Below, one piece after another: positions 25,421-36,149 of a DNA stretch of 64,000 nucleotides. The notes below the pieces were generated by a model, which saw only the letters and a program-made list of their open reading frames with translations, was not told the origin of the DNA and ran no database searches. This stretch comes from Methylomagnum ishizawai (GTDB lineage Bacteria; Pseudomonadota; Gammaproteobacteria; Methylococcales; Methylococcaceae): the NCBI RefSeq assembly GCF_019670005.1, contig NZ_AP019783.1, forward strand, positions 124,001 through 188,000. The letters are read 5' to 3'. Each line of letters opens with the position of its first letter. Positions within the stretch are counted from its first letter, which is position 1. Position numbers and translations under genes: made by a program.

Positions 25421-28400
25421 TCAACCGCGCTGGCGTAACAACACCTCCAGATGTGTCTGGAACTGGCTTTGCCCAGGCGCAAGTTCTACGGCCCGCCGTA
25501 CGGCGGCAATGGCCTCGTCGATCCGGCCTTGGGGGCGTAGCGCATGACCGAGCCCATTGTGTGCCTCAGGGAAGTTGGCATCGAGCGCGATGGCCCGGCC
25601 ATAGCATTCCTCCGCTTCGATCCAACAGCCCCGCCGGATCAGGGTCCAGCCCAGCACGGCTTGGGGTCGGGGGTTTTGCGGCTCCAATCCGGCCAAGTGG
25701 CGGAAATGGCGTTCCGCGCCCTCCAGATGGCCGCAGTCTAGTAATAACCTGGCAATCCAGCGGTGCAATTGGGTGGAGCGTCCCAGGGTGAACCCGGCCA
25801 ACCCATTCAGATGCTCGTCCGCCTCCGCCGCCCGGCCCTGCCGGAGTCGCAAGCGGACGAGTTGTCCGCGAACCAGCGGCTGGTCGGGATCGAGGGCGAT
25901 AGCCTGTTCCAGGCAGCGCCCGGCCAGGACTAGATCGCCCTCTTGCATCGCCGTTTTGCCAAGCAGGTACAGCGCGGGCGCGTGCTGTGCGAGGTGAATG
26001 GGGGCCTCGTTGTCGAACCGGTCGGCTCCGGGATCGCCCACCGCCCGCAACGCCAGATACAGGTCGCGATAGACCCAAGCCGACGGTGCCTGTCCCAACG
26101 CCAATACCCGTCGGTAGGCGGCGATTTCGCCAGCGATATCGCCCCGCCGCCGGAGTTCGGCAGCTTCCCGCCACAGCTCCGGCCAACGCGGATCGCCGCC
26201 CGCCCATGTTTCCCCGCCGTCCGCGCCTTCCCGCAGGCAACGGTCGAGCAAACCACCCAACTGGGCTGCCCAAGGCTCTCGTACCAGATCGAGATGCGCG
26301 CAAGCGAGAACATGGTACCGCACGCCGCCCTGGACCAAGCCCGCCCAGCCCGCATCGGGCAGGACATAGCGTTCCTCCGGCCAGTCGTGGCTTAAAAACA
26401 ACACTGCGGTACCCGGATAGCTATGGGCCGGATAGCGCTGGGAAGCGGCGCGGTTCCTGGCGGCGACCCGGTTGCGACCGGTGGAATCATTTTGCCCATG
26501 AACGGGTGGGGGACCGGGCAAAGGAGGCGGGGCATTGGCATCGATAATGCCGAGGAAAGCTACGTCTTGACCCTGAAGGCGCAATTGGCGGGCGATCTCG
26601 AACGCCAGCCGCCCGCCGAACGAATAGCCCGCCAGATGGTACGGTCCCGTCGGCTGAAGGCCACGTATCTGCCCAAGACAATAAGCGGCCATGGCTTCCA
26701 AGGTTTCGTCTGGAACGAGGCCGTCGCCGAAACCCCGCGCCTTGAAGCCATAGACTGGCCGGTCGGTGTCGAGATAAGGCAGCAGTGGACGGGCATAGAG
26801 GCTCTGACCGAGCACACCATAGGCGAAAAACAAAGGCGGCAACCGGCCTTCCGCCCGTAAAGGTTCCAAGCCTCCCGCCACGCGGGGCGCGGACTGTTCC
26901 AGATGGCGGGCGAGCCGGGCCAGGGTCGGATGCTCGAACAAGGCCACCAACGGCAGTTCCCGGCCCAACGCCTGGGTGATCCGGGTGACTAGGGTGAACG
27001 CCAGCAACGAATTCCCGCCCAGTTCGAAAAAATCGTCGTCCATGCCGATGGCGTCCAACCCCAGCAGGTTTTCCCACAGCCGTTTGAGGCTCCAGCCCAG
27101 CGGGGTGGTCGGCAAGACGGTTTCCGGCGGGGCGGGCGGGTCCAGTTGGGCCAGGGCGGCGCGGTCGATTTTGAAATTGGGCAGCAGGGGCAGCGCCTCG
27201 ATCCGGGCCAGCCGGACCGGCACCATGTAGGGCGGCAAGCGTTCCCGCAGGAAGGCTTTCAGGGTGGCGGCATCGGGTCCGGCATCGGGGGCTGTGGCAG
27301 CAGTCCAATAGCCGACCAAGCGTGGTTCCCCGCTACCCGGCGTGGGACGGCCCAAGACCGCCACCTCGGCCACACCCGGATGGGTTTTCAAAATGGCCTC
27401 GATAGCGGCGGGTTCGACCCGGTGGCCCTGGATTTTCAACTGGTGGTCGGCGCGGCCCAGGAACTCCAACAAACCATCGGGCCGCAGCCGTCCCAGGTCG
27501 CCGGTACGGTAGCGGCGGACACCGGGGTCCCGCGGGTGCGGGACGAAGCGTTCGGCGGTCAATGCCGGGGCGTTCCAATAACCCAGGGCGATATGGCGGC
27601 TTTCCACATGGATTTCGCCGATTTCACCCGTGGCGACGGGATCGCCTTCCGGCCCCAGCAGCAGCATTTCACGGTCGGGGATGGCGTGGCCGACCGGCAC
27701 CCGCTCCGGTTCGATGGGCGTGGCATGGCCGATAAAGCGGTGGCGGTAGAGGGTCGCGGCCTCGGTGGCGCCGATGCCGGTGTACAGCCAACCCCCCAGG
27801 GGGAAATGCCGCTTGAACGCGGCCACGTCGCCGCCATCCAGACGGTCGCCGGCGATATAGACGATCCTGACTTCGTCGAAACCCTGGCCGGGGTCCAGGT
27901 CGCGGACCAGATGGCGGAACACCACCGGCACGGAATGGTAGATCGTGATGCGCCGCTTCCGGACGAACCCGGCCAGGTCCACGCCCTCCCCCGGCGGCAG
28001 GATGTGCAAGGACGCGCCATTGAGCAAGGCACCATAAATATCGCGGATGGCACCGTTCACACTGGGCGAATAGCACTGGGTCAACCGGTCGTCCGCGCCC
28101 AGGTGGACCGCGTTGGTGTATTGCATGACATCGTGCAATAGGTTGCGGTGGTTCTGGAACACGCCCTTGGGCGCGGCAGTGGTGCCGGAAGTGTAGAGGA
28201 TATAGGCGAGGCTATCCGGGGTGGCTTCCGGCAGGGCGCAATCCGGCGCGGCCACCCCCGCATCGTCCATGACCAACAGCGGCAACTCCGGTGCCAGCAA
28301 CCCGGCGGCCTGGGCCCAATGGGCTTGATCCGTGACCAGGGCGGCGATGCCCGCCTGGGCCAGGATCAGGCGGTTGCGCTCCGCCGGAAACCCGGCATCG

Positions 28401-28720
28401 AGCGGCACATAGCCACAGCCGGCCCGCAACACCCCCAACATCGCGATGGGAAACAGCGCGTCATGGCCGAGCAGGATACCGACCGGCGCGCCCGGAACCA
28501 GCCCGGCCCCGGCCAGCCTCAAGGCCAAGCGTCCAACGGATTCCCACACCTCGCCATAACTGAACCGGCGCTGCCGGTCGAGCAAAGCCGGACGGTCGGC
28601 ATAACGGCGGGCGATGGTGGCGAAACGGGTCGGCACCGATTGCTCGATGGCTTCGGGCGCGAATGGTTCGAAAGGCCGGTCGGTCGGCCCACCGTGATCC
28701 AGTGGCAAAACCCCGTTCAT
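25421..28720 (-). CDS. stand-alone NRPS-like enzyme: adenylation-carrier-thioesterase-TPR
   Basis: The protein is 1099 residues from the ATG at 28720; the long upstream extension is a shadow of the preceding gene. Domains in order: adenylation (about 30-510; A3 core LYTSGTTAAPKG near 175-186, A5-like GIGATEAA, A7 YRTGDLGR, A8/A10 region with NFKIDR); a peptidyl-carrier domain (about 545-615; GGNSLL with the phosphopantetheine Ser near 570); a type I thioesterase (about 625-850; GYSFGG nucleophile near 698, D in GIIDANAPP, H in ACAHLD); and a C-terminal TPR region (about 870-1095). There is no condensation domain. It overlaps the upstream URO-D-family gene by 4 bp (ATGA), so the two are surely co-expressed. 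The product is unknown. Confidence 0.88.
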   Translation of the reverse strand: MNGVLPLDHGGPTDRPFEPFAPEAIEQSVPTRFATIARRYADRPALLDRQRRFSYGEVWESVGRLALRLAGAGLVPGAPVGILLGHDALFPIAMLGVLRAGCGYVPLDAGFPAERNRLILAQAGIAALVTDQAHWAQAAGLLAPELPLLVMDDAGVAAPDCALPEATPDSLAYILYTSGTTAAPKGVFQNHRNLLHDVMQYTNAVHLGADDRLTQCYSPSVNGAIRDIYGALLNGASLHILPPGEGVDLAGFVRKRRITIYHSVPVVFRHLVRDLDPGQGFDEVRIVYIAGDRLDGGDVAAFKRHFPLGGWLYTGIGATEAATLYRHRFIGHATPIEPERVPVGHAIPDREMLLLGPEGDPVATGEIGEIHVESRHIALGYWNAPALTAERFVPHPRDPGVRRYRTGDLGRLRPDGLLEFLGRADHQLKIQGHRVEPAAIEAILKTHPGVAEVAVLGRPTPGSGEPRLVGYWTAATAPDAGPDAATLKAFLRERLPPYMVPVRLARIEALPLLPNFKIDRAALAQLDPPAPPETVLPTTPLGWSLKRLWENLLGLDAIGMDDDFFELGGNSLLAFTLVTRITQALGRELPLVALFEHPTLARLARHLEQSAPRVAGGLEPLRAEGRLPPLFFAYGVLGQSLYARPLLPYLDTDRPVYGFKARGFGDGLVPDETLEAMAAYCLGQIRGLQPTGPYHLAGYSFGGRLAFEIARQLRLQGQDVAFLGIIDANAPPPLPGPPPVHGQNDSTGRNRVAARNRAASQRYPAHSYPGTAVLFLSHDWPEERYVLPDAGWAGLVQGGVRYHVLACAHLDLVREPWAAQLGGLLDRCLREGADGGETWAGGDPRWPELWREAAELRRRGDIAGEIAAYRRVLALGQAPSAWVYRDLYLALRAVGDPGADRFDNEAPIHLAQHAPALYLLGKTAMQEGDLVLAGRCLEQAIALDPDQPLVRGQLVRLRLRQGRAAEADEHLNGLAGFTLGRSTQLHRWIARLLLDCGHLEGAERHFRHLAGLEPQNPRPQAVLGWTLIRRGCWIEAEECYGRAIALDANFPEAHNGLGHALRPQGRIDEAIAAVRRAVELAPGQSQFQTHLEVLLRQRG

Positions 28721-29748
28721 GGCGTCGTCGCCCTCCAAACGGCCGGGCTGGGCGAGCGCGCCGCATCCACGATAGCGGCGATCTGCGCGGTACCCGCCAC
28801 CAAGGGCAAGGCACAACCCGCACCCAGCACGAATCGCGGCCCCCGGCACTCGGCCAGCAAGCGTCCGGTCGCCGCCGCCACCCGGGCCGCGCTTTCGGCG
28901 AACACGGCGTGGGTATGGGACAGGCCGGTGCTGATCCCGCCCGGCCAGCACCGCGTCAGGAAGGCCGGCGGCGGATTGTCGGCTTGGGTATCGTAATGGA
29001 GGATGGCCACGGGCAAGCCCGCCCAGTCCCCGAGCAAATCGGTATAAACCGCCGCGCCATGCACATGCAGCACATTGCAGGGCAGCGCGGCGGCGGCGGC
29101 CAGACAGGCCCGGTCGCCGGGCAACGCATATTCCCGGTAGTCGGCGAGGGACAGTCCTGTCGGCTGGGCATGTTGGGTGGCGAAATAAATGCCATCGATG
29201 CCGGTATCGACCAAGGCCGCGATCAAGCGGAGGGTATTGGCGGTAATCTGGCCCAGGCCGGCCCGGACCTGGGCCGGGAAATCCCGCAACAAGGCCGCGA
29301 ATAATTCCGCGCCCGCCAGCAGGCCAAGCTGGAACACCGGATTGAATACCGTCATCAGCACCGGGATGGCGCGGGGCAGGCTCCGCCGGGTCACCACGGC
29401 GGCGCGGAGCAATCCACCCACGAAACCGGCCTGGGGATTCAAATCGGGCAGCGCCCATAAATCATCGGCCTGGGCGACGACCCGGCCCACCACCGTGCGC
29501 CGCCCGAAATGGTCGCCGTCCCAGGTATCGGTCAATCCATAATCGCGGACCTGATAGGTGGAAGCCGGGGTGATTTTGCTGAAATCGAGATCGAAAGCGC
29601 GTTGGAATTCGACGCTGGCGCGTCCCAGGGTTTCGCCATCCTGGTCGAGTCCGGGATGGTGAAGCCAGAGCGAAACCGGCGTGACCGGCAGGGCGTCCCC
29701 CGCCAAGGTCGCCATTAATAACTCCCGATAGGCCAATTTTCTGGGCAT
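28717..29748 (-). CDS. uroporphyrinogen-decarboxylase-family protein (MtaA-like methyltransferase type)
   Basis: The protein is 343 residues from the ATG at 29748. An ATG at 29805 with GGAGAGG upstream is possible and would add 19 residues; I prefer 29748 because family proteins start with a motif like RKLAYRELLMATLAGD. The URO-D (beta/alpha)8 barrel is indicated by PVSLWLHHPGL near the start, the HVHG motif and the terminal GAGCALP, which resembles the GPGC(E/D)xP segment of MtaA/CmuA corrinoid methyltransferases. True HemE signatures are absent. It leads a two-gene operon with the A-T-TE enzyme, which suggests a biosynthetic role. Substrate unknown. Confidence 0.75.
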   Translation of the reverse strand: MPRKLAYRELLMATLAGDALPVTPVSLWLHHPGLDQDGETLGRASVEFQRAFDLDFSKITPASTYQVRDYGLTDTWDGDHFGRRTVVGRVVAQADDLWALPDLNPQAGFVGGLLRAAVVTRRSLPRAIPVLMTVFNPVFQLGLLAGAELFAALLRDFPAQVRAGLGQITANTLRLIAALVDTGIDGIYFATQHAQPTGLSLADYREYALPGDRACLAAAAALPCNVLHVHGAAVYTDLLGDWAGLPVAILHYDTQADNPPPAFLTRCWPGGISTGLSHTHAVFAESAARVAAATGRLLAECRGPRFVLGAGCALPLVAGTAQIAAIVDAARSPSPAVWRATTP

Positions 29749-29982
29749 GGAACTGGAAAGGGGGCAAGCGCATATCAAATACGGAAAGGGGATGCCCGTT
29801 GCCATCCGTCCTCTCCGGCCGTTCGTCCGCCGACAGGCCGATATTGGCCCGCCCTGGGTTTTTAAGATAGCTCCAGCTATCGATCCTGCAAGAGCAAGGC
29901 AATCGCACCGAAAACAGCGCGACCCCCAGGCGGATCAAGGCGCGTGGATCAACCCACCACGCAAGCAACCTACCAATGGCGC

Positions 29983-30786
29983 TTATAGCCCCAAGAACCC
30001 CGGCAACTCCCGCACCGAATCGACGACGACATCGGGCCGCACCGCCGAAGCCCGCACATAGGCTTCCCGGTACTTGCCGGTCCGCACCAAAATCCCCGCC
30101 AAGCCCGCCGCCTGCCCGCCGCCCACATCCACATCGATATCGTCGCCGACCATGGCGACCTCGTCCGCCGCCAAGCCCATCTCCCGCAACGCCACCCGGA
30201 AGAAATCCGCCGCGGGTTTGCCCATCACCAGGGCGCGGTGGCCGGTGCAATATTCCAGCGCCGCCACCAAGCCGCCGATATCCATGCAAAGCCCCGCCTC
30301 GGTCTGCCAAAACCGGTTGCGGTGGATGGCGACCAGCTTGGCCCCCAGCATCAAACGGTTGAACAGCCGGTTCAACAACCCGTGGTCCCAGGCCGGGCCG
30401 ATATCGCCCAGCACCAAATAATCGGCGCTTTCAATATCCACCTCCTCCACGGCGGCGAAATCGCTTTTCACGTCCCCGGCCAGCAACAGGGCGCAACGGG
30501 GCCGGCCCAGGCTTTCCAGGTACAGCCGGGCCGCTTGCGGGGCGCTGATGATTTCGCCGGCGTCGATGTCCAGCCCCAGGCCCAGCAGCTTCCGGTGCAG
30601 GGAAGCCAGGGACAGCGTGCTGGTGTTGGTGGCGAAGCGGAGGGCGAGACCTCCGGCGCGGAGGCGGGCGAGGCTTTCCGCCGCGCCCTCGATGGGGTTC
30701 TGGCCGACGTACAACACGCCGTCCAGATCGATGAGCAAGCCTTTGGGAGCGACAAGCCGCGGCGCGGCGCTGGATATGGGGTCCAT
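29983..30786 (-). CDS. HAD-superfamily hydrolase, TIGR01458-like
   Basis: The protein is 267 residues. HAD motif I is LLIDLDGVLYVG (nucleophile Asp and acid/base Asp), motif II is FATNTS, motif III is the Lys in MGKPAADFF, and motif IV is MVGDDIDVDVGGG. The C2-type cap between motifs II and III is the type found in LHPP/phospholysine phosphatase and NagD-like proteins. The substrate is unknown. It is 30 bp upstream of the HDOD gene end on the same strand. The 233 bp between its stop (29983) and the URO-D gene start contain no gene I can see. Confidence 0.87.
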   Translation of the reverse strand: MDPISSAAPRLVAPKGLLIDLDGVLYVGQNPIEGAAESLARLRAGGLALRFATNTSTLSLASLHRKLLGLGLDIDAGEIISAPQAARLYLESLGRPRCALLLAGDVKSDFAAVEEVDIESADYLVLGDIGPAWDHGLLNRLFNRLMLGAKLVAIHRNRFWQTEAGLCMDIGGLVAALEYCTGHRALVMGKPAADFFRVALREMGLAADEVAMVGDDIDVDVGGGQAAGLAGILVRTGKYREAYVRASAVRPDVVVDSVRELPGFLGL

Positions 30787-30816
30787 GGCGGAAGCTCCGG
30801 GGAATCTGGGAAGCGG

Positions 30817-31701
30817 TCACACGGGATTGGGCCGCAGTATCTCAAAGATTTCGAAGGCCTGTATCCAGGCCTCGTCGAGGATGGGGGGGATGACGTGTAA
30901 AGGCAGCCCCAACAGGTTCCAAGCGCCCTTCTCGAAGCACACGCTATCGCCATAGATGGCCTCGTCCGGCGAGACCGAAGGCTCGATATTGGAGGCCAGG
31001 GCACTGGCGACATGGATCAGGGCGGCGCTCTTGCGATAGCACGGGGCCATGTTCGGCGCCAGATAAAACGCCACGGCGGCCTGCAAACGCTCGGGCAAGC
31101 CCCACAGCCGCAACAGCTCGGCCCCGAGTTCGGCATGGGTGAAACCGAACACACTGAACTCGGCTTGGTTCAGCCCCTCCTCGCTGCTGTCGTGCTGGGC
31201 CAGGACCTGGCGGTACAAATCGGCCCGCCCCGAATAGAACGCCAAGCGCCCCACCTTGTGCAACAGGCCGGCCACGAACAAGGGTTCGCTATCGAACACC
31301 CGGCAGCGGAAGGCCAGGGAACGGGCGATCACCCCGCAGGCCACGCTGTTGAGCCAGAACCGCTCCATGTCGATCAGCTCGGGCGGGATGCCCTGGAAAC
31401 GGTTGGTCACGGTGGTGGCGACCAAGAGGTTGCGCAGGGCTTCGCGGCCGATCAGGGCGATGGCCCCGGACACGGTCTCGATCTTGGCCGGGGAATCCAT
31501 CAGCCCGCTGTTGGCCAGTTGCAGCACCCGTGCCGTCAAGGCCGGGTCGCTGATGATGACTTCGCCGATCTCGCCATTGGTGACATAGGGCGAATTCAAC
31601 AGCTGGCCGAGCTTGAACACCGCCTCGGGCAGGGAAAACAGGGTTTTGATTTCGTTAGCGAGCGTGAGGGCGCTCATCGCCGTGCGGGGCTGACTACTCA
31701 T
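30817..31701 (-). CDS. HDOD-domain protein
   Basis: The protein is 294 residues from the ATG at 31701. Other in-frame starts at 31713 and 31677 are equally possible because no clear ribosome-binding site is seen. The HDOD module occupies about 10-210: LFSLPEAVFKLGQLLN, ISDPALTARVLQLANS, IALIGREALRNLLVAT and FVAGLLHKVGRLAFY. HDOD proteins are HD-fold regulators without the metal-binding HD pair and act in signalling. There is no attached GGDEF, EAL or receiver domain. The neighbours do not clarify its role. Confidence 0.85.
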   Translation of the reverse strand: MSSQPRTAMSALTLANEIKTLFSLPEAVFKLGQLLNSPYVTNGEIGEVIISDPALTARVLQLANSGLMDSPAKIETVSGAIALIGREALRNLLVATTVTNRFQGIPPELIDMERFWLNSVACGVIARSLAFRCRVFDSEPLFVAGLLHKVGRLAFYSGRADLYRQVLAQHDSSEEGLNQAEFSVFGFTHAELGAELLRLWGLPERLQAAVAFYLAPNMAPCYRKSAALIHVASALASNIEPSVSPDEAIYGDSVCFEKGAWNLLGLPLHVIPPILDEAWIQAFEIFEILRPNPV

Positions 31702-31945
31702 GGGGTGGGCCATCCATCCATTCCGAACACCGGGCCGTCCAGGGCGGGCCGACCGGCCCGGCGGGCTTCCCGGAAGCCGCCGTTCTTGGCATCGGCGCCG
31801 GGAACGCCACGCGGTCGTCGGTTTCGCGCCACGCCATGGAACGGTCATGCAAAGTGTAGCCGCCTCTATGGCGGGCGTTAGCGCTGGAAAGCCAGGATCG
31901 GCGAATTCCCAGCGCCACGCTCGGAAATCTTCCCGCGGGGCGGGC

Positions 31946-32854
31946 TTATCCGGGTTGCCACCACGCCCCGGCTTCCGCCGCCGACAGCGCCTCCACCCAC
32001 CACGCCAGCGCCCGCCCGCGCGGCCCGGCTTTCCAGGCCATGCAAAAAGGACCGGCGGGCTTGGGCGCGGCCACGGCTTTCGCCAGCAAGCGCCCGGCGG
32101 CGAGGGCGTCCGCCGCGAGGCCCAGCGGCAGATAGCCCACGCCCAGGCCAAGCTCCTGGGCCAGGAGCTTGGCCCTGAGGGTCGGCACCGTGAGGATATC
32201 CTGGCCCGACAAGAGCCCCGTGCTGCGCGGCGGCAGGTTGCGCGAACTATCGGCCACCGCCACCGCCCGGTGGGCCTGGATAGCGCACGAAGCCAAGGGT
32301 TCCGGGGCCGCGGCCAAGGGATGGTGCGGGGCCACCGCGAACACGAATTCATGGCTGCCCAGGGTTTTCACCGCGTAGCCGCCGCCCGCCGGACCTTCGC
32401 AGGGGGTGCCGACGACGAGGTCGGCCCGGTCCGAGAGCAAGGCGTCCCAGCCGCCGCCCAGCACCTCGGTGGCGATCCGTAGCCGGGTGCCGGAACCGAG
32501 CCGGTAGAAGCGCTCGACGAAGGGGAACAAGCCTTCCGTCGGCAGGATATCGTCGTGGGCGATGCGCAATTCCGGTTCCCAGCCCTGCGCCACCCGCTTC
32601 ACCCGCGCCTCCAAGGCCGCCGCCGCCACCAGCAAAGGCCGGCCTTGTTCCAGCAATTCGCGTCCGGCGGCGGTCAGCTTGGCGCGGTGGCCGCGTCGGT
32701 CGAACACCTCGACGCCCAGGTCTTCTTCCAGCTTGCGGACGGTGTAGGTGAGGGCCGAGGGCACCCGGAACAATTCTTCCGCCGCCTGCGCGAAACTGCC
32801 GCGCCGGTCGATGGCTTCCAACACTTCGAGGGCGTCGAGGCTGAGCTTGGTCAT
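31946..32854 (-). CDS. LysR-family transcriptional regulator
   Basis: The protein is 302 residues. An N-terminal winged HTH (DALEVLEAIDRRGSFAQAAEEL, given as a region, then SALTYTVRKLEEDLG) is followed by a LysR substrate-binding domain from about residue 90. It is divergent from the OYE-family reductase gene across 166 bp, so by the usual LysR arrangement it probably regulates that gene and the downstream pirin gene. The 240 bp between its stop and the HDOD gene contain no further gene I can see. Confidence 0.9.
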   Translation of the reverse strand: MTKLSLDALEVLEAIDRRGSFAQAAEELFRVPSALTYTVRKLEEDLGVEVFDRRGHRAKLTAAGRELLEQGRPLLVAAAALEARVKRVAQGWEPELRIAHDDILPTEGLFPFVERFYRLGSGTRLRIATEVLGGGWDALLSDRADLVVGTPCEGPAGGGYAVKTLGSHEFVFAVAPHHPLAAAPEPLASCAIQAHRAVAVADSSRNLPPRSTGLLSGQDILTVPTLRAKLLAQELGLGVGYLPLGLAADALAAGRLLAKAVAAPKPAGPFCMAWKAGPRGRALAWWVEALSAAEAGAWWQPG

Positions 32855-33020
32855 GCAAAAATCCTGAATGAATCAGCCGGAAAATTTCGCTATCCATGGC
32901 GCAACCGGGTCTATAGCATTGTTCCCAACTGCGGATTAAACCGCAGCCTCATTCAAAAAAATAGAACAGTCACGCCATAACCGGGCGCCACCCAGCGCCA
33001 ACCACCCCGAGGACCGAACC
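32855..33020. promoter_or_regulatory. divergent LysR / OYE control region
   Basis: The region holds CTGCGG (32929-32934) and its inverse CCGCAG (32941-32946) with 6 bp between them. A wider inverted pair TGAATGA / TCATTCA brackets the region, near 32863 and 32949. LysR proteins bind dyads of this kind in divergent promoters. Ownership by the neighbouring LysR is inferred. Confidence 0.45.
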
Positions 33021-34091
<1,071 letters not shown>

Positions 34092-34124
34092 AACCCACAG
34101 CCACGCAACGCAATGGAGGACACC

Positions 34125-35012
34125 ATGGCTACCACCCACCATCCCATCACCGCCGATACGGTCCAACGCTCCCGCCAGATCGAACAGCGCATCGCCGGCC
34201 AAGCCACTTCCGACGGCGCGGGCGTGAAACTGGTCCGCGTGGTGGACCGCGCCCTGCACCGGCGGCTCGACCCCTTCCTGATGCTGGACGCCTTCGGCAC
34301 CGACCGGCCCGAGGATTACATCGCCGGTTTCCCCGACCATCCGCACCGGGGCTTCGAGACCATCACCTACATGATCGCCGGGCGTATGCGCCACCGCGAC
34401 AGCGCGGGCCACGAAGGCTTGCTGGAAAACGGCGGGGTGCAGTGGATGACGGCGGGCCGGGGCGTGATCCATTCCGAGATGCCCGAGCAGGAACAGGGCG
34501 CGATGGAAGGCTTCCAGCTTTGGCTCAACCTCCCGGCGCGGGACAAGCTGGCCGAACCCTGGTACCGGGATTTCCCCAACGCCGCGATTCCCCAGTTCAC
34601 CACCGCCGATGGCGTGACCGTGCGGGTCATCGCCGGGGAAAGCCAGGGCGTGGCGGGCGCGGTGCGGCGCGAGGTCACGGAGCCTTTGATCCTCGACCTG
34701 CATTTGCCCGCCGGCAGCCGCCACGCCCAAAGCCTGCCCGCCGCCGCCAACGCCTTCCTCTACACCTACCGGGGCGAGGTCGCGGTCGGGGGCGGCGCGG
34801 TCCCGGCGGGACAGTTGGCGATCTTCGCCAATAGCGCGACCGCCGATGGCGTCGTCATCGAGGCGGCGCGGGACAGCCGGGTATTGCTGGTCGCCGGGCA
34901 ACCCCTGGGCGAACCCATCGTCCAGTACGGTCCTTTCGTGATGAACACCCAGGCCGAGATCGAGCAAGCCCTGCGCGATTTCCGCTCGGGGCGGCTCGGA
35001 ACCGCGGCTTGA
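34125..35012 (+). CDS. pirin-family protein
   Basis: The protein is 295 residues from the ATG at 34125, with GGAGGA 5 bp upstream; the ATG at 34113 is less well placed. Pirin N-cupin motifs are seen: FLMLDAFG, DHPHRGFETITYM, and WMTAGRGVIHSEMP with the metal ligands His/His/His/Glu. The C-cupin follows up to about 285. Pirins are iron-binding cupins, some of which act as quercetinases. Spacing suggests co-transcription with the OYE gene. It converges on the ROK kinase gene, whose stop is 27 bp away. Confidence 0.9.
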   Translation: MATTHHPITADTVQRSRQIEQRIAGQATSDGAGVKLVRVVDRALHRRLDPFLMLDAFGTDRPEDYIAGFPDHPHRGFETITYMIAGRMRHRDSAGHEGLLENGGVQWMTAGRGVIHSEMPEQEQGAMEGFQLWLNLPARDKLAEPWYRDFPNAAIPQFTTADGVTVRVIAGESQGVAGAVRREVTEPLILDLHLPAGSRHAQSLPAAANAFLYTYRGEVAVGGGAVPAGQLAIFANSATADGVVIEAARDSRVLLVAGQPLGEPIVQYGPFVMNTQAEIEQALRDFRSGRLGTAA

Positions 35013-35039
35013 GCCAGGAGGCCCCCGCCGCCAGCCACC

Positions 35040-35945
35040 TCACCACAACCACGCCGCGCCGCGCACCCCGCTGGAATCGCCGTGGCGCGGCGCGACCAAG
35101 CGGGTATCGACCCGGTCCGAGAACACATGGCGCCCCCACAGCTTGGGCACGTTGGCATAGAGCCGGGCGCAATTCGACAAGCCCCCGCCCAAGACCACCG
35201 CGTCCGGGTCCAGGAGGTTGATGACATGGGCCAAGGCCCGCGCCAGCCGCTCCTCGTAGCGCAGCAGGGCGGCTTCGCAAGCCACATCGCCCGCCGCCGC
35301 CCGCGCCACGATCTCCGGCCCGGCCAGGGCCGCGCCCGCGTGCCGTTCGTAATCGCGGGCCAAGCCCGGTCCCGACAGGAAGGTCTCGATACAGCCCCGC
35401 CGCCCGCAATAACAGGCCGGTCCCGGCAACTCCTCCGCCGTGGGCCAGGGCAAGGGGTTGTGCCCCCATTCCCCGGCGATGGCGTTGGGACCGTTCAAGG
35501 GCCGGCCCCGCACAACGATCCCGCCGCCCACGCCGGTCCCCAGGATCACCCCGAACACCACTTCCGCCCCCGCCGCCGCGCCGTCGGTGGCCTCCGACAG
35601 GGCGAAGCAATCGGCGTCGTTGGCGATCCGCACGGGCTTCCCCAACAGCCGTTCCAAATCCTCGACGATGGGTTGGCCGTTCAGGCAGGCCGAATTGGAA
35701 TTCTTGAGCCGCCCGCTGGCGCGGGACAATGCCCCCGGCGTGCCGATACCCACCGTGCCCTCGGCGGACAGCGCCCGCTCGGCCTCCGCCACCAGGTCGG
35801 CGATGGCCCGCAACGTGCCTTGATAATCGCCCTGGGGCGTGGGCTTGCGGCGACGCCAAAGTTCCGCGCCGTCCGGGGCCAGGGCGATGAGTTCGATCTT
35901 GGTGCCGCCAAGGTCGATACCGAAACGTAGGGAATGCTTGGACAT
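35040..35945 (-). CDS. ROK-family sugar kinase (fructokinase-like)
   Basis: The protein is 301 residues from the ATG at 35945. The ROK phosphate motif GIDLGGTKIEL is at the N-terminus. GTGVGGGIVV and the zinc motif CYCGRRGCIETFLSGPGL (cited as the segment with three Cys) are in the second half, and LDPDAVVLGGGLSN is near the end. The size and zinc motif match fructokinase Mak/NagK-type ROK kinases. Sugar specificity is not certain. The gene converges on pirin and is divergent from the TPR membrane protein across 204 bp. Confidence 0.88.
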   Translation of the reverse strand: MSKHSLRFGIDLGGTKIELIALAPDGAELWRRRKPTPQGDYQGTLRAIADLVAEAERALSAEGTVGIGTPGALSRASGRLKNSNSACLNGQPIVEDLERLLGKPVRIANDADCFALSEATDGAAAGAEVVFGVILGTGVGGGIVVRGRPLNGPNAIAGEWGHNPLPWPTAEELPGPACYCGRRGCIETFLSGPGLARDYERHAGAALAGPEIVARAAAGDVACEAALLRYEERLARALAHVINLLDPDAVVLGGGLSNCARLYANVPKLWGRHVFSDRVDTRLVAPRHGDSSGVRGAAWLW

Positions 35946-36149
35946 AGGCTCTTCCAGGGAAGTCGGGATGTGTAGGAGGGAGCGCCGAGGATACCCGCTT
36001 CGGCACCGCCGTGTCCCACTGCAAATTTTGGGATACACAGGGATACAAGCCATTCCGCCCAAGCCTTGGCCGCGGGATAAAATAAGCCGCCCGCGCGGCG
36101 CTCCGGCCCTTCCCAGGTTCCCACCCCCCATGCCACCCCCGAAGCCCCC

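Noticed and set aside
28721-29458. N-terminal extension of the NRPS-like ORF to 29458
   Set aside because: It overlaps the URO-D-family gene in another frame; the real start is the ATG at 28720 in the ATGA overlap.
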